Shown here one piece after another: positions 34,081-46,661 of a DNA stretch of 64,000 bases (positions are counted from its first letter, which is position 1; every line of letters begins with the position of its first letter). This DNA comes from Petunia secreta. Taxonomy: Eukaryota > Streptophyta > Magnoliopsida > Solanales > Solanaceae. The position numbers were made by a program, and so were the translations under genes. The stretch is from contig JARKIP010000003.1 of the NCBI GenBank assembly GCA_029990175.1, forward strand, positions 5,103,501 through 5,167,500, written 5' to 3'. A model generated the notes under the pieces. That model was not told the DNA's origin and searched no databases. It saw only the letters and a list, made by a program, of their open reading frames with translations.

Positions 34081-34301
34081 ACCGTTTCCTGATTTGTTGC
34101 ACGAGGGTTCACAATTACCACGAAAGAATTAACAAATTAACAAAAATACTTTTGAATACTAGACCGACGCACGATCAGAAAAGAAGGAAGTGAAACTTCC
34201 TAAATGCCATCATAACCTCTCGTAGATAAGTACGGACGTCTACGTACCCATCAGCGAGACTCTACTAGACACTGTCTTAGTCTGGATAGACTCTAAACTG
34301 G

Positions 34302-34313
34302 GCTCTGATACCA
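34302..34313 (-). other. Primer-binding site of element D
   Basis: The minus strand reads TGGTATCAGAGC two bases after the LTR. Confidence 0.92.
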
Positions 34314-34315
34314 AC

Positions 34316-36970
34316 TGACACGACCCGAAATCCGGCTAGGCCGTGCGGGCACCCGACATCCTCCCCTAGACCCGTCGGGCGAACCCTTACCAATTAAATT
34401 AGGAAAATAAATATAATTCAATTCATAAATAAGAACAAGACTTAAAAAAATACAGAGATACTAATACCTCTAAGCTGTACAAAAGAAATTACAGCTGACT
34501 ACCCAGTATACTAGGTTTAGGGCTATCCAGACCAGACATCTAAGAGTACAAAGAAAACAGATACCTCCTGAAGAGAGCAAAATGCAACTGAAATGATAAC
34601 CGATAAACTAGTGGCCATCCGGAATAAAAGCTGGCTCACCCTGACAGCTGAAGTCGTCTTCGCTCCTTCACAACGTGGCGAACTCAATCCTGGAGCGAAC
34701 CTACCGAAACAAAATAGATAGACAAAAACAAACAACAAACAAGGGTGAGTCAAAAGGACTCAATAAGTGGGGCAGACTAGCCACCTCAAAGGATAGGATA
34801 GCTAGCCAGGGAGGAAAAAAAAATATGTAAACCAAATTCCTCTTATTTAAATTATAAAAAGGCAGAGCCATATAATAACTAGAAACACATATGGAATGAC
34901 AAACTCATCAACAACCAGGAGCGTAAGATAGCCAAAATATATAGGTATCCCGAACACATCAACAATCAGAAATACATCCTGCTACGGCGTGCAACCCGAT
35001 CCATATATTCATCCTGCTGCGCCGTGCAAACCGATCCATATATTTATACCGTTGCAGCGTGCATCCCGAGATAGAGCCAGAAATATATAGGCAAACTGAG
35101 ATACGGTATACATACCGCATATGTAAAACACAACACGATAGTCACACAATAGTCAGCACGCGGTGCAATGAAATGGGATGAATGCAGTATGATGCAATGG
35201 TGTCACATGTGCCAAATAGATGGAGCGGAATCCTCCTGCTCCGGGGGCGGAATCCTCCTTCCCTCAATATGATGCAATGAAGTGGAATCCTCCTGCTCCG
35301 AGGGCGGAATCCTCCTATCCTCAATATGATGCAATGGAGCGGAATCCTCCTGCTCCGAGGGAGGAATCCTCCTATCCTCAATATGATGCAATGGAGCGGA
35401 ATCCTCCTGCTCTGAGGGCGGAATCCTCCTACCCTCAATATGATGCAATGGAGCGGAATCCTCCTGCTCCGAGGGCGGAATCCTCCTATCCTCAATATGA
35501 TGCAATGGAGCGGAATCCTCCTGCTCCGAGGGAGGAATCCTCCTACCCTCAATATGATGCAATGTGCATACGAATGCAACATGATGCAATAATAACCCAT
35601 CACCAGCGCGGGACTCTCATCGACAGCTGGAAAGTATGTACCAACTCACAACCAAAGTACAATACTCAGATTCTCAATGCAATACCAATAACAGGACATA
35701 ATATATAATATAGAATATAAATCCAAAGCTAAGGCGTAATGAGTACGCCTATCGGCAGCTACACACGTAAGGAACACGTGGTAGAAAATCCACGAGGCCA
35801 GGTGCCTCCAAAGAAATGGATATAAACACTTACCGTGTTACAAAGTTAGTACATCCACTCAATAACCGCTTGTCCTTTGGTTTCATTGCCAAATGATCCC
35901 ACTGTGTTCAATAAACAGAAAAATATATCACAGTAGACTAAAGGCTTCATTCCTCACTTCTTAGGGCAATCCAGGTAGGAACCTGATACCCTATTCGCAT
36001 ACGCAATACGCAGGCCAGGCCTATATACGGGGTTTAAGGTCACATAACCAAACCCCAAATAAATTAGATTTATATGTTGCAAATAACTCACTGAGTACGA
36101 ATATATATTCAATTCCCTTATCGGGGTCCATTTGACCCTTTAAACTATTAATTGAACTTATTAAAACGATGTATAATATTTCATGTTTTACCGTTACAAC
36201 ATATTCAAACACACGTAATAAACTCAAATATTATATTAAGATCATTACCTGAATGTTTCAGGGTGAAAATTCTACTATTTTCCGGCCCCTTTTCTTATTT
36301 TCTGGCATTTTTTCTCACTGCTTTATCTCTGTTTCACTTTCTCTGTTTCCGCTCATTTTTTGTGCATCTTTGATGCTGTTCCTATCGTACTACTAATGAT
36401 ACTTACCCACCGCCTACATTTATGTATTTTGTCTTTTTCCTTTTCCTTTTCCTTTTTTTTTTTGTTTTCTTTTATTTTTTTTTCTTTTTTTAACGAAAAT
36501 TAAAACGGTGCCCTACGATATTCGAAATAATTCCAACTTTTGCATACAAGTTGCACAAAATATATGTAACATACTCACGAAGGCAGATCTCAAATCAGAC
36601 TCCCGAAACTCAAGATGCGAATTTAAATGAAAAGAAGTCAAATTATTTAACTTTCGGCATTTTAGCGGAAACTAGCCGAACACTATCGAAATTCACTTTC
36701 GAAAGTTTACAAAAATCACAAATAATTATACGAATCTAACAGTGCTTTCAGATTTTGAATTGGAGCTCATTCGACGAAACCGAGCTCGAAAATCTCTTTT
36801 TAATATTTATTGCCAATAAAAACTGAATCCTTCTTCCGATGCCTACCAAACTAGGTCTGATTTAGCTCAAATTTTATAGACAGGTTCTAATAGATATTAT
36901 GAATATTTTAAAATTATCGGCACGCCAATCGGAGTCCTAACTTCGGAAACGACTGACCTAAGTCGTTTCA
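34316..36970 (-). repeat. 5' LTR of element D
   Basis: 2655 bp; 202 bp longer than the left LTR because it has three more 57-bp units and a second copy of a 35-bp unit (34975-35044). Confidence 0.93.
35220..35561. repeat. 57-bp minisatellite, 6 copies, in the 5' LTR of element D
   Basis: Same unit as 28844-29014, with small differences between copies. Confidence 0.97.
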
Positions 36971-36975
36971 GATCA

Positions 36976-37559
36976 ATAGAGTAAATATTAAAATAATGAA
37001 AGTGTAGTATGTGGTTTTCTTTCTTAAATTGTTAACGTTCTTTGTCTTCTGTAAAACAAGTTCCTCTCCGTTTTTATGCAGTAATATCCTTCACATTTTG
37101 TTTCTTCGATGGAGTATGCAAATATTGTTTCTAGGCTATGTCGTTTTGTATAAAGCTTGTCTCTCTAACTTAACTTGTTCAATTAATGTATGTCTTATCT
37201 TCAAACGCTGGTATTGTTTTGATGATCTCCATAAAAAATTATTTATGCAATCAATTATATCTATATAGAAAATAAAAATCTTTAAAAAGTATATATGCAT
37301 AACTATTTTTACCAACTATTAAAGCTTTTCAATCTTTGAGTAGTTATTTTAAATATTAAGTAATAATTTTCTAAATTTATTATTTAGGTTAAAAAATTTG
37401 ATAACTTTCTCTAGTTAGTTTCGATATCTTCTCATAATTTTTATCATCCAAGCAAAAATATTCAGCTAACTGTGAAATTTTTTTACAACTAATTTATTGT
37501 GATTATTAGTAACATTTTAAAGTAACTTCAAGTGAATGACAAAAAGATATGACTTCTAC
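36976..37559. other. Continuation of the CACTA element right of element D
   Basis: Joins 27973 once element D and one GATCA are removed. AT-rich; no gene recognised. Confidence 0.45.
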
Positions 37560-38265
37560 AAAACTTTATTTTATTTTATTTTATGAATATGTGGCTAATC
37601 ATTTTGTCATATCAAATAAATGTAACTACGCTCATCAATTACTATAAGTTTATTATAGCTATAAAATTATGTATTTTGGCCACGTCGATTTCGCTGCATA
37701 GACTTTTAAAGAATGGAAAATACTTCTAGTTTGCTACAAAACTAATGTAACTATAAAATCGTAGCTATATCGTTTTATGATGATGATTAATTGTAACTAT
37801 TGAGTCAACTATTTCCACAATTTTAAAGTTGAGCAAATGTTCATTTATCTACAATATTATGTTTTAAATAATTTTTTATAGCTAAAAGGTTACTTTTACT
37901 ACAATAACTTAAAAAACATGGCAAAAAGATGGAAATTAGCTACACCATTTTATTTCAAATATTTGTTGCGGCTAAGTGGTATATATTGCTAGAGTAACTT
38001 CAATAACGTGGCGAAATACTGATAAATTAGCTACAATATTTTGTTTCAACAATTTATTTTGGCTAAAACGTCACTACTGCTACAAGATATTAAAACCATG
38101 GCAAAAAGTTGATAATTAGATACGGAGTTTAGACGTGGCAATAAATTTATCGCTATTTGTAGTTATTGCCACGATATTGAGCAACTATAACATAAAATAA
38201 GGAATTAGCTTTGCTAATTTATCTCTTGTGGCTAAAAAATTTTACGAAATTGTAAATAGCCATAA
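37560..38265. repeat. CACTA-like subterminal repeat array
   Basis: Degenerate units of about 90 bp containing TTAGCTACA, TTTATTTCAA, GGCTAAxxxGT and a CATGGCAAAAAG word, clearest at 37840-38130, plus scattered GTAGCTA/TAGCTAC. Such AT-rich repeats lie inside the ends of En/Spm-CACTA elements. No terminal CACTA/TAGTG was found. Confidence 0.55.
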
Positions 38266-38287
38266 ATATTTATAACTTAACGCAGGT

Positions 38288-38908
38288 ATATCCGAATCAC
38301 AAAACGTTTAACTTTCTAAAAAATAGACTTCAAGAGCTAAAATATATCCAAAATGTAGATGTATACAACTTAAGGATTATTCTAGATGAATTTTTGAATT
38401 CAGATTTTGATTTTTATCCCGTCTAGACTTGCATGTTCGTGCAGCTTAGGCAAAATATTCATAACATGTAGAATATGAGTCCGAATTGCAAAGAGTTTAA
38501 CTTTCTAGAAAATAGACTTCAAGAGCTAAGATATATCCAAGGTGCAGATGTATACACCTTAAGGATTATTCTAGATGATTTTTTGAAGTCAGCCCTTGAT
38601 TTTCATCCCGTCCAAACTTGCATATTCGCACAACTTAGGCAAAATATTCATAACTTGTAGAATATGAGTCCGAATTGCAAAGAATTTAACTTTCTAGAAA
38701 ATAGACTTCAAGAGCTAAGATATATCCAAAGTGCAGATGTATACACCTTAAGGATTATTTCTAGATAATTTTTTTTTTGAAGTCAGCCTTTAATTTCTAT
38801 CCCCTCAAGACTTGCATATTCGGTGCAGCTTAGACAAAATATTCATAGCTTGTAGAATATGAGTTCGAATCGCAAAGTATTTAACTTTCCAGAAAATAGA
38901 CTTCAACC
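38288..38908. repeat. Tandem array of about 190-bp units, 3.3 copies
   Basis: Copies begin near 38290, 38480, 38668 and 38863 at TCCGAATxxCAAA, followed by GTTTAACTTTCTAGAAAATA and GACTTCAAGAGCTA. Probably part of the 3' region of the Tat-like element, which commonly carries tandem repeats, though this is inference. Confidence 0.88.
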
Positions 38909-39517
38909 CAAGTATTCATTGAATTTGTCTTGAAGAATGCTTTGATCTTGACTTCGAAATCTAAAATAAGCTGCTATTAATCCACCTTACTCCTTGGGGT
39001 CGCAAGCTTTGATAATAAAAACTTGATATTCAAATAGATTCATGGAGTAAGACATGGGAGAGGACTCTTCTCCTTCTTCCTCCTTCATATGTAAAAGGAT
39101 TAAGATGGTATCATCACGTTATGCCTAACCCACCTTCTTATATTTATGCGACTGAACTTAGAATGCAACTCTAAGGTGCCTACGTACCCCCGTGAAGAGG
39201 ATCAAGTCATTACATAGTTCGGTACAAGTGGTTTTTTTTTTTGGTCCTAGCTTTTGCCTAGGCCGCCTCTTTCGAGGTTTTCACCCTAGCAGACTTTTTT
39301 TGTTTTTTGCTCTTGTGTCCTAATTTTTGCCTAGGCCGTCTCTTTCGAGGTTTTCACCCTAGCGGACTTTTTTTTTTGTGTCCTAATTTTTGCCTAGGCC
39401 GCCTCTTTCAAGATTTTCAACCTAGCGGACATTTTTTATTTGGCAGTGCGCAGTTTATACTCTTGCGGGCCAGGAGTAACTTGCAGTTTATGCTCGTGCG
39501 TCAAGGAGCGATCTTCT
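38909..39517 (-). other. 3' untranslated region of the Tat-like element, with tandem repeats
   Basis: No gene. 39240-39430 holds three copies of about 63 bp with CCTAATTTTTGCCTAGGCCG and CTCTTTCGAGGTTTTCACCC, ending CTAGCGGAC. GTGCCTACGTACCCCC near 39178 is a word I associate with this element class. Confidence 0.65.
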
Positions 39518-40561
39518 TCATGGATGGTACCTCTTCAAGAATTTCCCGTTAATGGCACCGATTCTTTTTCCTTTAGCATCAATAAGCTTATAAGCACCAC
39601 TTGAATAGGCTTCTTGCACAACATATGGCCCATCCCATTTTGCAGTGAACTTGCCCCCAGATTTATGGGAGGTGATGATGGGTCTTCTTAATGCAAGAAC
39701 ATGATCACCAACCTGGAGGGATCTTTGGCGAACCTTTTCATTGATGGCACGAGATAACCGAGCTTGATAACATTCAAGACTTTGCTGAGCTTCAAGTCTT
39801 TTTTCATCAAGAGCCTCCAACTTTTCAAGGCGCAAGCGAGCATTTTCTTCATCAATGAGCCCTTCTTGGATAGCAAGTCGCAGCGATGGTATTTGACGCT
39901 CTAGTGGTAGGACTGCTTCAACCCCATAAATAAGTGAGCAGGGAGTTGCCTACGTTGGCGTATGATGAGTCGTCCTGTAAGCCCATAAAGCTTCTTCCAT
40001 ACTATTATGCCAATCTCGCTTGGACTTGGAGACAATTTTACTCAACAAGTTGTACAAAGTCTTGTTGAATGCTTCGGCTAGACCATTAGCGGCAACATTG
40101 TACATAGAAGACTTACGCTGCTTGAAGCCAAAGAGATCACAAATACTATTCATCAACCTATTATCAAATGGCTTGCCATTATCCGTTATTATATAACGAG
40201 GAATAGCAAAGCGGTAGAAGATGTTTACTCGGATAAAGTTTGCAATCTTCTCTTTCTTCACTTCCTTAAGAGCTACGACTTCTGCCCATTTCGAGAAGTA
40301 ATTAATTGCAGCCAAAATGAACAAGTGTCTGTCAGAAGACTTCGGCAACGGTCCGACAATGTCTAGCCCTCAAGCGTCAAATGGCCAAGATGCGACGGTC
40401 GGGTGTAACACTTCTGGTGGTTGATGTATAAAATTTGCATGGAGCTGGCCAGCTTTGCACCGTCGAGCATGGTCCAAACAATCATTTACCATCGTTGGCC
40501 AATAATTCCCATCCTTTTTATGTGGAAGTGGAGTTTCGGCCCAGACTGATGTGATCCACAT
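39518..40561 (-). pseudogene. Tat-like integrase, catalytic Asp changed
   Basis: The core (40348-39950) reads LAAINYFSKWAE, ITDNGKPFDN and NGLAEAFNKTL. The first catalytic Asp of the usual IDYFSKW is Asn (codon at 40301-40303); the second Asp and the Glu remain. The C-terminal segment (39835-39518) has LQVGDHVLALRRPI and KWDGPYVVQEAY and ends at KRYHP. The zinc-binding part precedes it at 40561-40370, in another frame. A stop and a frame change separate the pieces. Confidence 0.87.
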
Positions 40562-41292
40562 ACCCCCGCGTGCGCTTCTTGCATATCTTGAAGCGTTTCA
40601 TCTTCTCCTAAACATCGCAAGAGGACTCCTTCAAATGATCTTTTATATAGAGTATCTTTGTAGTAGAGGAAGCGTGGAGCTCGGCGGCGTATTTTAGTTC
40701 TCCTTCTTGGAGTTTCTGGCAGTATCCCATGACTGAAGTAATTAATGATAGGTTGCCGCCAGTCTTCCTCGTTGAATTCAGAAATGGCAACGAGATCTTG
40801 GAGATCATTCCTTTCAACTTCGTCATTGTCTAAAGGTGGTACTACCCATTTTTGGCAGATAGTAACTTTCGTCTGATCTGGCAGGGCAAGTGTTGAAGCT
40901 AGATTGACTAGGGCATCAGCTTTCTTATTCTCCCTCCTTGGCACATGCTGAAGAGTCACATCACCAAGCCATCCTATCAACTTCTGTGCATAATCGTGAT
41001 AGGGACGCAACTCGGGCTTCTTTACCTCGTAGCTACCTAGAAACTGATTGATTCACCAACTTAGAGTCTCCAAAGACTTGCAACTGCAATTGTTTCATGT
41101 CGACGGCTCTTTCAAGCCCAATGATGAGTGCTTGATCTCTGCGACATTATTGGAGCAATATTGAGTCAAGGTGAAGGAATATGGTAATACTTCTTCTTGG
41201 GGCGTTACAAAAATTACTCCAGCACCAGCTCCATCACGATGTGAAGCTCCATCAAAGTACATCTTCAAAGACGGTTGAACTTCGACGAACAT
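40486..41292 (-). pseudogene. Tat-like RNase H
   Basis: KMYFDGASHRDGAGAGVIFV (41270-41210) is the first strand of an RNase H fold with its Asp; CSNNVAE follows, then GWLGDVTLQHVPRRENKKAD with the last acidic residue (about 40970-40900). A gap between 41095 and 41010 and lost frame mark decay. A linker into the integrase zinc finger (LYYKDTLYKRSFEGVLLRC) follows. Confidence 0.85.
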
Positions 41293-41412
41293 TGCATCTT
41301 CATCAGGTAACTCATCAGTCAGCTCCCAACCATCAGGAATTGGATAATCTACTGAAAAATCTGCCAGTGCTTGTCCTTTGATTGCCTTTTGAGGGATATA
41401 TATAATCTCAAA

Positions 41413-42549
41413 TTATTGAAACTTGAGATACCATCTTGCTAATCGATCACTACGGACGGGCTTTGACATGACAAACTTGATGGGATTTTCTCTAGAAACC
41501 AGTCGTACGACATGAGCTTGAAAGTAATGCTTCAACTTTTGAATGGAGAAGACTAGTGCCAAACATAACTTTTCGATTGGCGAATACTTCAGCTCATTTG
41601 GTGTCATCATTCTACTCAAATAGTAAAGTGAATTTTCCTTTCTTTCGCTATTTTCTTGAGCCAAAAGTGCCCCCACTGACTTTTCTTGTGCTGCAATATA
41701 TAATATCAACGACTTTCTAGGTATTGGAGCTGCTAGCACGGGAGGCTTCATCAAGTAAGATTTGATGCTCTCGAAGGCATTACTGCAAGCTTGATCCCAT
41801 TCGAAAGGATTACCCTTCTTCATGAGACGATTGAACGGCTGACACCTCCCAGCTAGATTTGAGATGAATCTCCTAAGGTAAGTTAGTTTTCCTTGCAGAC
41901 TTTTCAATTCATGAAGATTTTTGGGCTCAGGCATCTTTACAATTGCATCTACTTTTGCTTGATCAATTTCAATGCCTCGATGTCGTACGATACAGCCAAG
42001 AATTTACCAGAAGTAACTCCAAATGCACATTTCAAAGGATTCATTCGAAGTTGGTACTTTTGCAACAACTCGAACACCATTCTCAAATCTTGCAAGTGGT
42101 CCCCCTTTCTTCTAGATTTTACCACCAAGTCGTCAATGTAGCACTCTACGTTCTTATGAAGCAAGTCATCAAAGATGTTCTGCATAGCTCTTTGGTAAGT
42201 TGCTCCAGCATTCTTCAAGCCAAAAGACATCACTTTGTAGCAATAAATACCCTTAGGAGTTCAGAACGCCATGAATTCTTCATCCTTAGGTGACATACGA
42301 ATTTGATTATAGCCGGAGGAGCCATCCATAAAAGACATAGCCTCATAACCAGTAGTGGATTATGAGTTCTGGGATAGACAGCGGAAACTCATCTCTAGGA
42401 CATGCATTGTTGAGATCCCTAAAATCGACACAAACTCGAATTTGGCCATTCTTCTTCCTTATAGGGACTATGCTTGAAATCCATGTGGGGTACTTGACTT
42501 CGCGAATAAAACCAGCCTCAATGAGCTTGTTGACTTCATTCTCAATCAA
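41413..42549 (-). pseudogene. Tat-like reverse transcriptase
   Basis: Frames at 42549-42343 (IRKKNGQIRVCVDFRDLNNA), about 42342-42233 (FMDGSSGYNQI, with a stop), 42233-41949 (MSFGLKNAGATYQRAM, then CYIDDLVVKS with the catalytic pair) and 41934-41413 (LQGKLTYLRRFISNLAGRCQ, the thumb and connection to RNase H). The active-site residues survive; frameshifts and stops do not allow one protein. Confidence 0.92.
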
Positions 42550-43566
42550 AGGGACAAAAGTCTAAAGTGACGTTGGGCTTGTTTTACGGGACGAGCGCCA
42601 CTCTTGATAGCGAGATGATGAACTGCCACTTTTGGGTCCAAGCCAGGCATCTCTTTGTAACTCTAAGCGAAGACATCCTTGTACTCTTTCAACAGCTCCA
42701 CATAAGCATTTTCTTCATCGGCTGCCAGCAAAGCACTCATATAAGTAGGTCTTGAGTTTTCGTCTGTGCCAAGGTTAATTTCTTTCAATGCATCAACTGT
42801 TGCCTTTACCCCTTCCTCTAGCTCAGGTGGAGCATTTGTAGCATCATCTACTTCATGAGGATCATCATTGTTGAATGATATGTGGTGACAGCAAGAAATA
42901 TCCTCCAATTCATTTATGATCCCATTTGGAGATAGAGCACTTTCCTCTTCTAGTGCGATGATGTGATATGAAGATCCCACGCTTTCTCCATCTTCATCAC
43001 GCTCATTCGTGTGGACTATAGTATGAGTCTTGGCCTTTAACACATTTTCGTATGAGACTATCAATTTTTCTTTGCGTCTCATTCTTGAAGGGATAAGACA
43101 CTGACAATATCTAAAAGGGGTGTGCACTTTCGCATTTTTAGATTTCCTTGGAGGCTTGTTCTTCTTATTAAAAGGTCCCAATCTATCAAAGACAGAAGTT
43201 CTTGAAGATGGTTTTCCCAGCCGATCAAAGACGGAAGGCCTCTTGCTTGAAACTTAAGGCTCATCTTCAGCAGTGATGTAATTAACGCTCGCCCTTCTTA
43301 TAGAGATACAAACCGGTGGAGGTTTCTCGTAACCCAAACCTTCGCGTGATTTCTTCATGGTACCTTCAGGTAAGAGCTTCCCTAATGTAGATAGTTCATT
43401 GGGATCATATCAAGCCTTTGCAAACAACTTGTAAGCATTCAGATCAAACCCCTCGTTTGTGCGCTTCATAGGGAGTTCTTTATTCAGCGGTGGATTTTTT
43501 AGCCACAAAACCACCAAGCAACTTTGAGGTTAGCTCCATTGCGTCAATTCGCCTGACGGGGAGAGT
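42550..43566 (-). pseudogene. Tat-like protease to reverse transcriptase linker
   Basis: An acidic frame at 43181-42663 (EEESALSPNGIINELEDISC) ends LLKEYKDVFA, the usual start of the reverse transcriptase region. 43182-43566 is frameshifted with stops. Confidence 0.7.
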
Positions 43567-44200
43567 TTATCCTTTTAGCTGATAACTTTGGAGATTAGAT
43601 GACTGGTCTTCTTCTTTCTTCAATGTTGGAACGTAGCGGAGCGTAGTACTTATTTTCTTGCTTGAAGCTGCAATATTTGCTTTCTGCACGTTACTTTGAT
43701 TGAAGAGGATTTGACCTCCATCAGCTAAAACTTTTGCTTTACCAGCTGCCACCTCCGCCCTTTTAGCTGCGAGCTCGGCATCTTTGGTTGTTGCTTTATT
43801 ATCAGCTTTTACGCCTCCCACGACATTCTTCAAGTAGAATTTTGCATCAGCGAATTGTGCCTCTACTTCGATAAATGGCTTGTCATCAGCAATGACTATC
43901 TTTTCGACTCCACCCTCATGATATTTTAGGCATTGGTGATAAGTGGATGGAACCACTTTGTTCTCATGTATCCAAGGCCTACCAAGTAAGATATTATATG
44001 AAGTCCTTGCGTCGATTACATGCATCCATGCGCTTGAAGTCATCTCTCCAATGGTGAGATCCATTTTAAGGCACCTATAGCCCTTTGCCCCCCTTGGTTG
44101 AATCCTTGAATCAACAAGCAACTTTGCGTTAGTTCTTCAGTAGAGATACCAAGTTCCTTTAGCGTGCGGATAGGCAAGATGTTGACTCCAGATCCTCCAT
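43567..44200 (-). pseudogene. Tat-like protease and following segment
   Basis: RILIDGGSGVNILP (about 44225-44180) is the active-site loop, followed after a frame change by WMHVIDARTSYNILLGRPWI, the second conserved part. A long Ala/Lys-rich region (KDAELAAKRAEVAAGKAKV) comes next. The break near 44110 separates the two halves. Confidence 0.85.
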
Positions 44201-46609
44201 CAATTAAGATTCTATTTACTCTTTGCTCATCAACATAGCCAACCACAAATAAGGGACGATTATAAAGAGTCTCACAAAGTAGAATGTCATCATTTGTGAA
44301 GGTGATTTTTGCTTCGCAAGTATTTGCTTCTTGGAAGATAGGCTCGATGACTTCTTCTGATTGCGCCGGTGGCAACAACTCTGAAGTTTCACTCTTCTCT
44401 TCTTCTTTATCAGCATTACAACATGAAGCCTTAGTATTACCCTTAGGCATCTTCGTGCAAAACCAACTTGAAATAAATTCTTCCAAAGTCATAGGCTGAC
44501 GCGACTTTTGATAGTGGTTAACCTCTACCTTTTCCTTTTGTGGACGTCGAATAGCACTTTGCTTTCTTGTCCTTTTCACCATCTTTTGCCTTGTTGGTTG
44601 CTCAGCTGATTCACTGCGTGACTTTATTTTATTGCAACTCCGCCTAGTCACTATTGTCCAACCTTCATCATCTCCTTGATCAGTTTGAGCTTCACCTTCT
44701 TCCAATGATGCTTGCTCTAAGCTCCACACATTTAGTTTCGTGAGTTGTAGCGATTGATTTATTAAGATAGGTTCAAAGTCACCAAACTTGATCATGACTT
44801 CATCCTCTTCATATCCTTCAGCGAAGTTGCAGGGAATCGCAGAGTCGTGCGAGCCAAACAAGATAGAAACTTGGTTCATATCTCCCTTCTCATCTTGCAG
44901 TTCAATCTTCCCTTCATTGGCCAATTCCATTATTTTATCTTTGAAGACAAAGAATTTCTCGAGTGAGTACCCCACGAGTCGATGATACTTGTAATAATTC
45001 GGATCATTCGTCTTTCCAGCTTCATTGGGACGCTTCATCTCTGGTAGCTCAATGAACTTTAACTCCAGAAGTTCATCAAAATTGCGGGAACATCGGAATG
45101 TAGGAATATATATTCTCTTTCTTGCATCTCCTTAAAAGTCAACTTTCGACTTGGCTTGTCCTTAAAGGAAGTTGTCTTCACGCTTTGCTTCTTGCTTACC
45201 TTTGTGGTGAACTTCAAAGGTGCAGTATCAACATTCATAGATTCTTTATTTTCGGACTTGGGCGCCACCTTGCTCCATTTCTTGACTTCTGCTTGTCTTT
45301 TCATCTGCGAGATTCATAGACAGGCAGTCCTTCACTTCCACTGGAAGTGATGCTTAACTCCATATCATGAGCGCGTGTGGCCAACTCCTCAAAAGTCCTA
45401 GGCTTTATTCCTTGCAGGATGTAGCGGAGCCCCCAATGCATGCCTTGAATGCACATCTCAATTCCTGAAGCTTCACTGAGTCTATCTTTGCAGTTAAGAC
45501 TTGCATGCCTCTATCGATTGATAAAATCAATAACTGGTTCTTCCTTTCGTTGGCGAGTATTCGTGAGCTCTATCATGCTCACAGTACGCCTTGTACTATA
45601 AAAGCGATTGAGAAACTCATGCTCCAACTCCTCCCAACTATCAATAGAACCAGACTCGAGGTCCGTATACCAATCAAAGGCATTTCCCTTGAGGGAGCAA
45701 ACAAATTTCTTGACAAGATAATCTCCATAAGTTCCAGCATTATTGCATGTTTCAACGAAATGCGCCACATGTTGCTTTGGATTTCCCTTGCCGTCAAACT
45801 GCTGGAATTTTGGGGGTTGATAACCAGCGGGCATTTTCAAGTTATCAATCCTTGCAGTGTACGGCTTTGCATATGTGAGAGAAGACTTGGAAGCAACCTC
45901 GTACTTATCCTTAATTGTCCCCATAATAATCTCCTTTAGCTGATCAATTAGAATCACTCCATCAGCAGAAACTTTGATTTCCTTAGCAGGTGTCGCTTGC
46001 TTCGCTGGAGTATTAATTATTTCTTGAACTTCAGGACGCTTCACTGGTGCATGGCTAGATTCGCCCTCCATCATACCTTCCATTTTGTTGATGCAAGCAT
46101 CTTGATCTTTGACATAGTTTGTCAAGCTATCAATCGCCTTTTCCAAGCTTGCAAGTTGTTCCTCCATCTTTAAAGTATTAGTCACCATCGCTTGCATGGC
46201 CACTGGAGATGATGGAGAGTAGCATGAATTTTTCCACAGATTATCCAGCACTTGAATCATCGCCGCGTCCTTTCATAATTTTCTTCTTAGATCTAGAAGC
46301 GCTAAGCCGAGCTAAAGCTCCTTCAACAATTCCAGCAATGTTGCTTTCTTCCTCCAATCCACCAGTAGAGGATCCGGCTCCTTTCGAATACGAAAAATTA
46401 AATGTTGGAGTCAATGTGGGCGGCACTTGGAGTGCTTGTTGTCCAAACAAATTTGCTTTGTTCCTAGTAACTGGTCCAAAGCTTCCCTTAGTAGCATTCA
46501 TGACGCTTTCAACTTCAGAGGGGAACTTGGAGTTGACATCAAGATCATGAGGCCAAGCAGATTTTGCAGCAGCAACAACAGATTTTGAGTTGGTGTTCTT
46601 AGAAGCCAT
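44201..46609 (-). pseudogene. Tat-like gag
   Basis: Starts at ATG 46609 (MASKNTNSKSVVAAAKSAW). Capsid motifs GYQPPKFQQFDGKGNPKQHV, SLKGNAFDWYTDLESGSIDS and EHEFLNRFYSTRRTV lie at about 45830-45580. A TGG-to-TAG type stop follows FINR at 45511. The region to 44201 continues in three frames and includes KYHRLVGYSLEKFFVFKDKI and a basic stretch. Frame changes lie near 46250, 45310 and 45050. Confidence 0.88.
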
Positions 46610-46661
46610 CTCAATGTTATTGAACTTTGTGAGTTGAAAAGTTGATATGAGAGGTAGAGAT

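Larger units (their letters stand above)
27974..36970 (-). mobile_element. Element D: Gypsy-type element with 2.5-kb LTRs and decayed internal region
   Basis: 8997 bp bounded by TG and CA with GATCA duplications (27969-27973, 36971-36975). LTRs are 27974-30426 (2453 bp) and 34316-36970 (2655 bp). On the minus strand the primer site TGGTATCAGAGC follows the right LTR, and GTGGAGGAGAA precedes the left one, so the element reads leftward. Only 3.9 kb lies inside, with gag remnants and an oppositely oriented integrase piece. LTR sequence and the CGAGGACGAACGAG word near the polypurine tract resemble Tekay/Del-type chromoviruses of Solanaceae. With no pol it is non-autonomous. Confidence 0.92.

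Noticed and set aside
38288..38908. CRISPR-like array
   Set aside because: Units are contiguous tandem copies without distinct spacers, in plant nuclear DNA.
41943..42293. Plus-strand ORFs of 60-116 codons across the Tat-like pol
   Set aside because: Antisense of reverse transcriptase and RNase H remnants.
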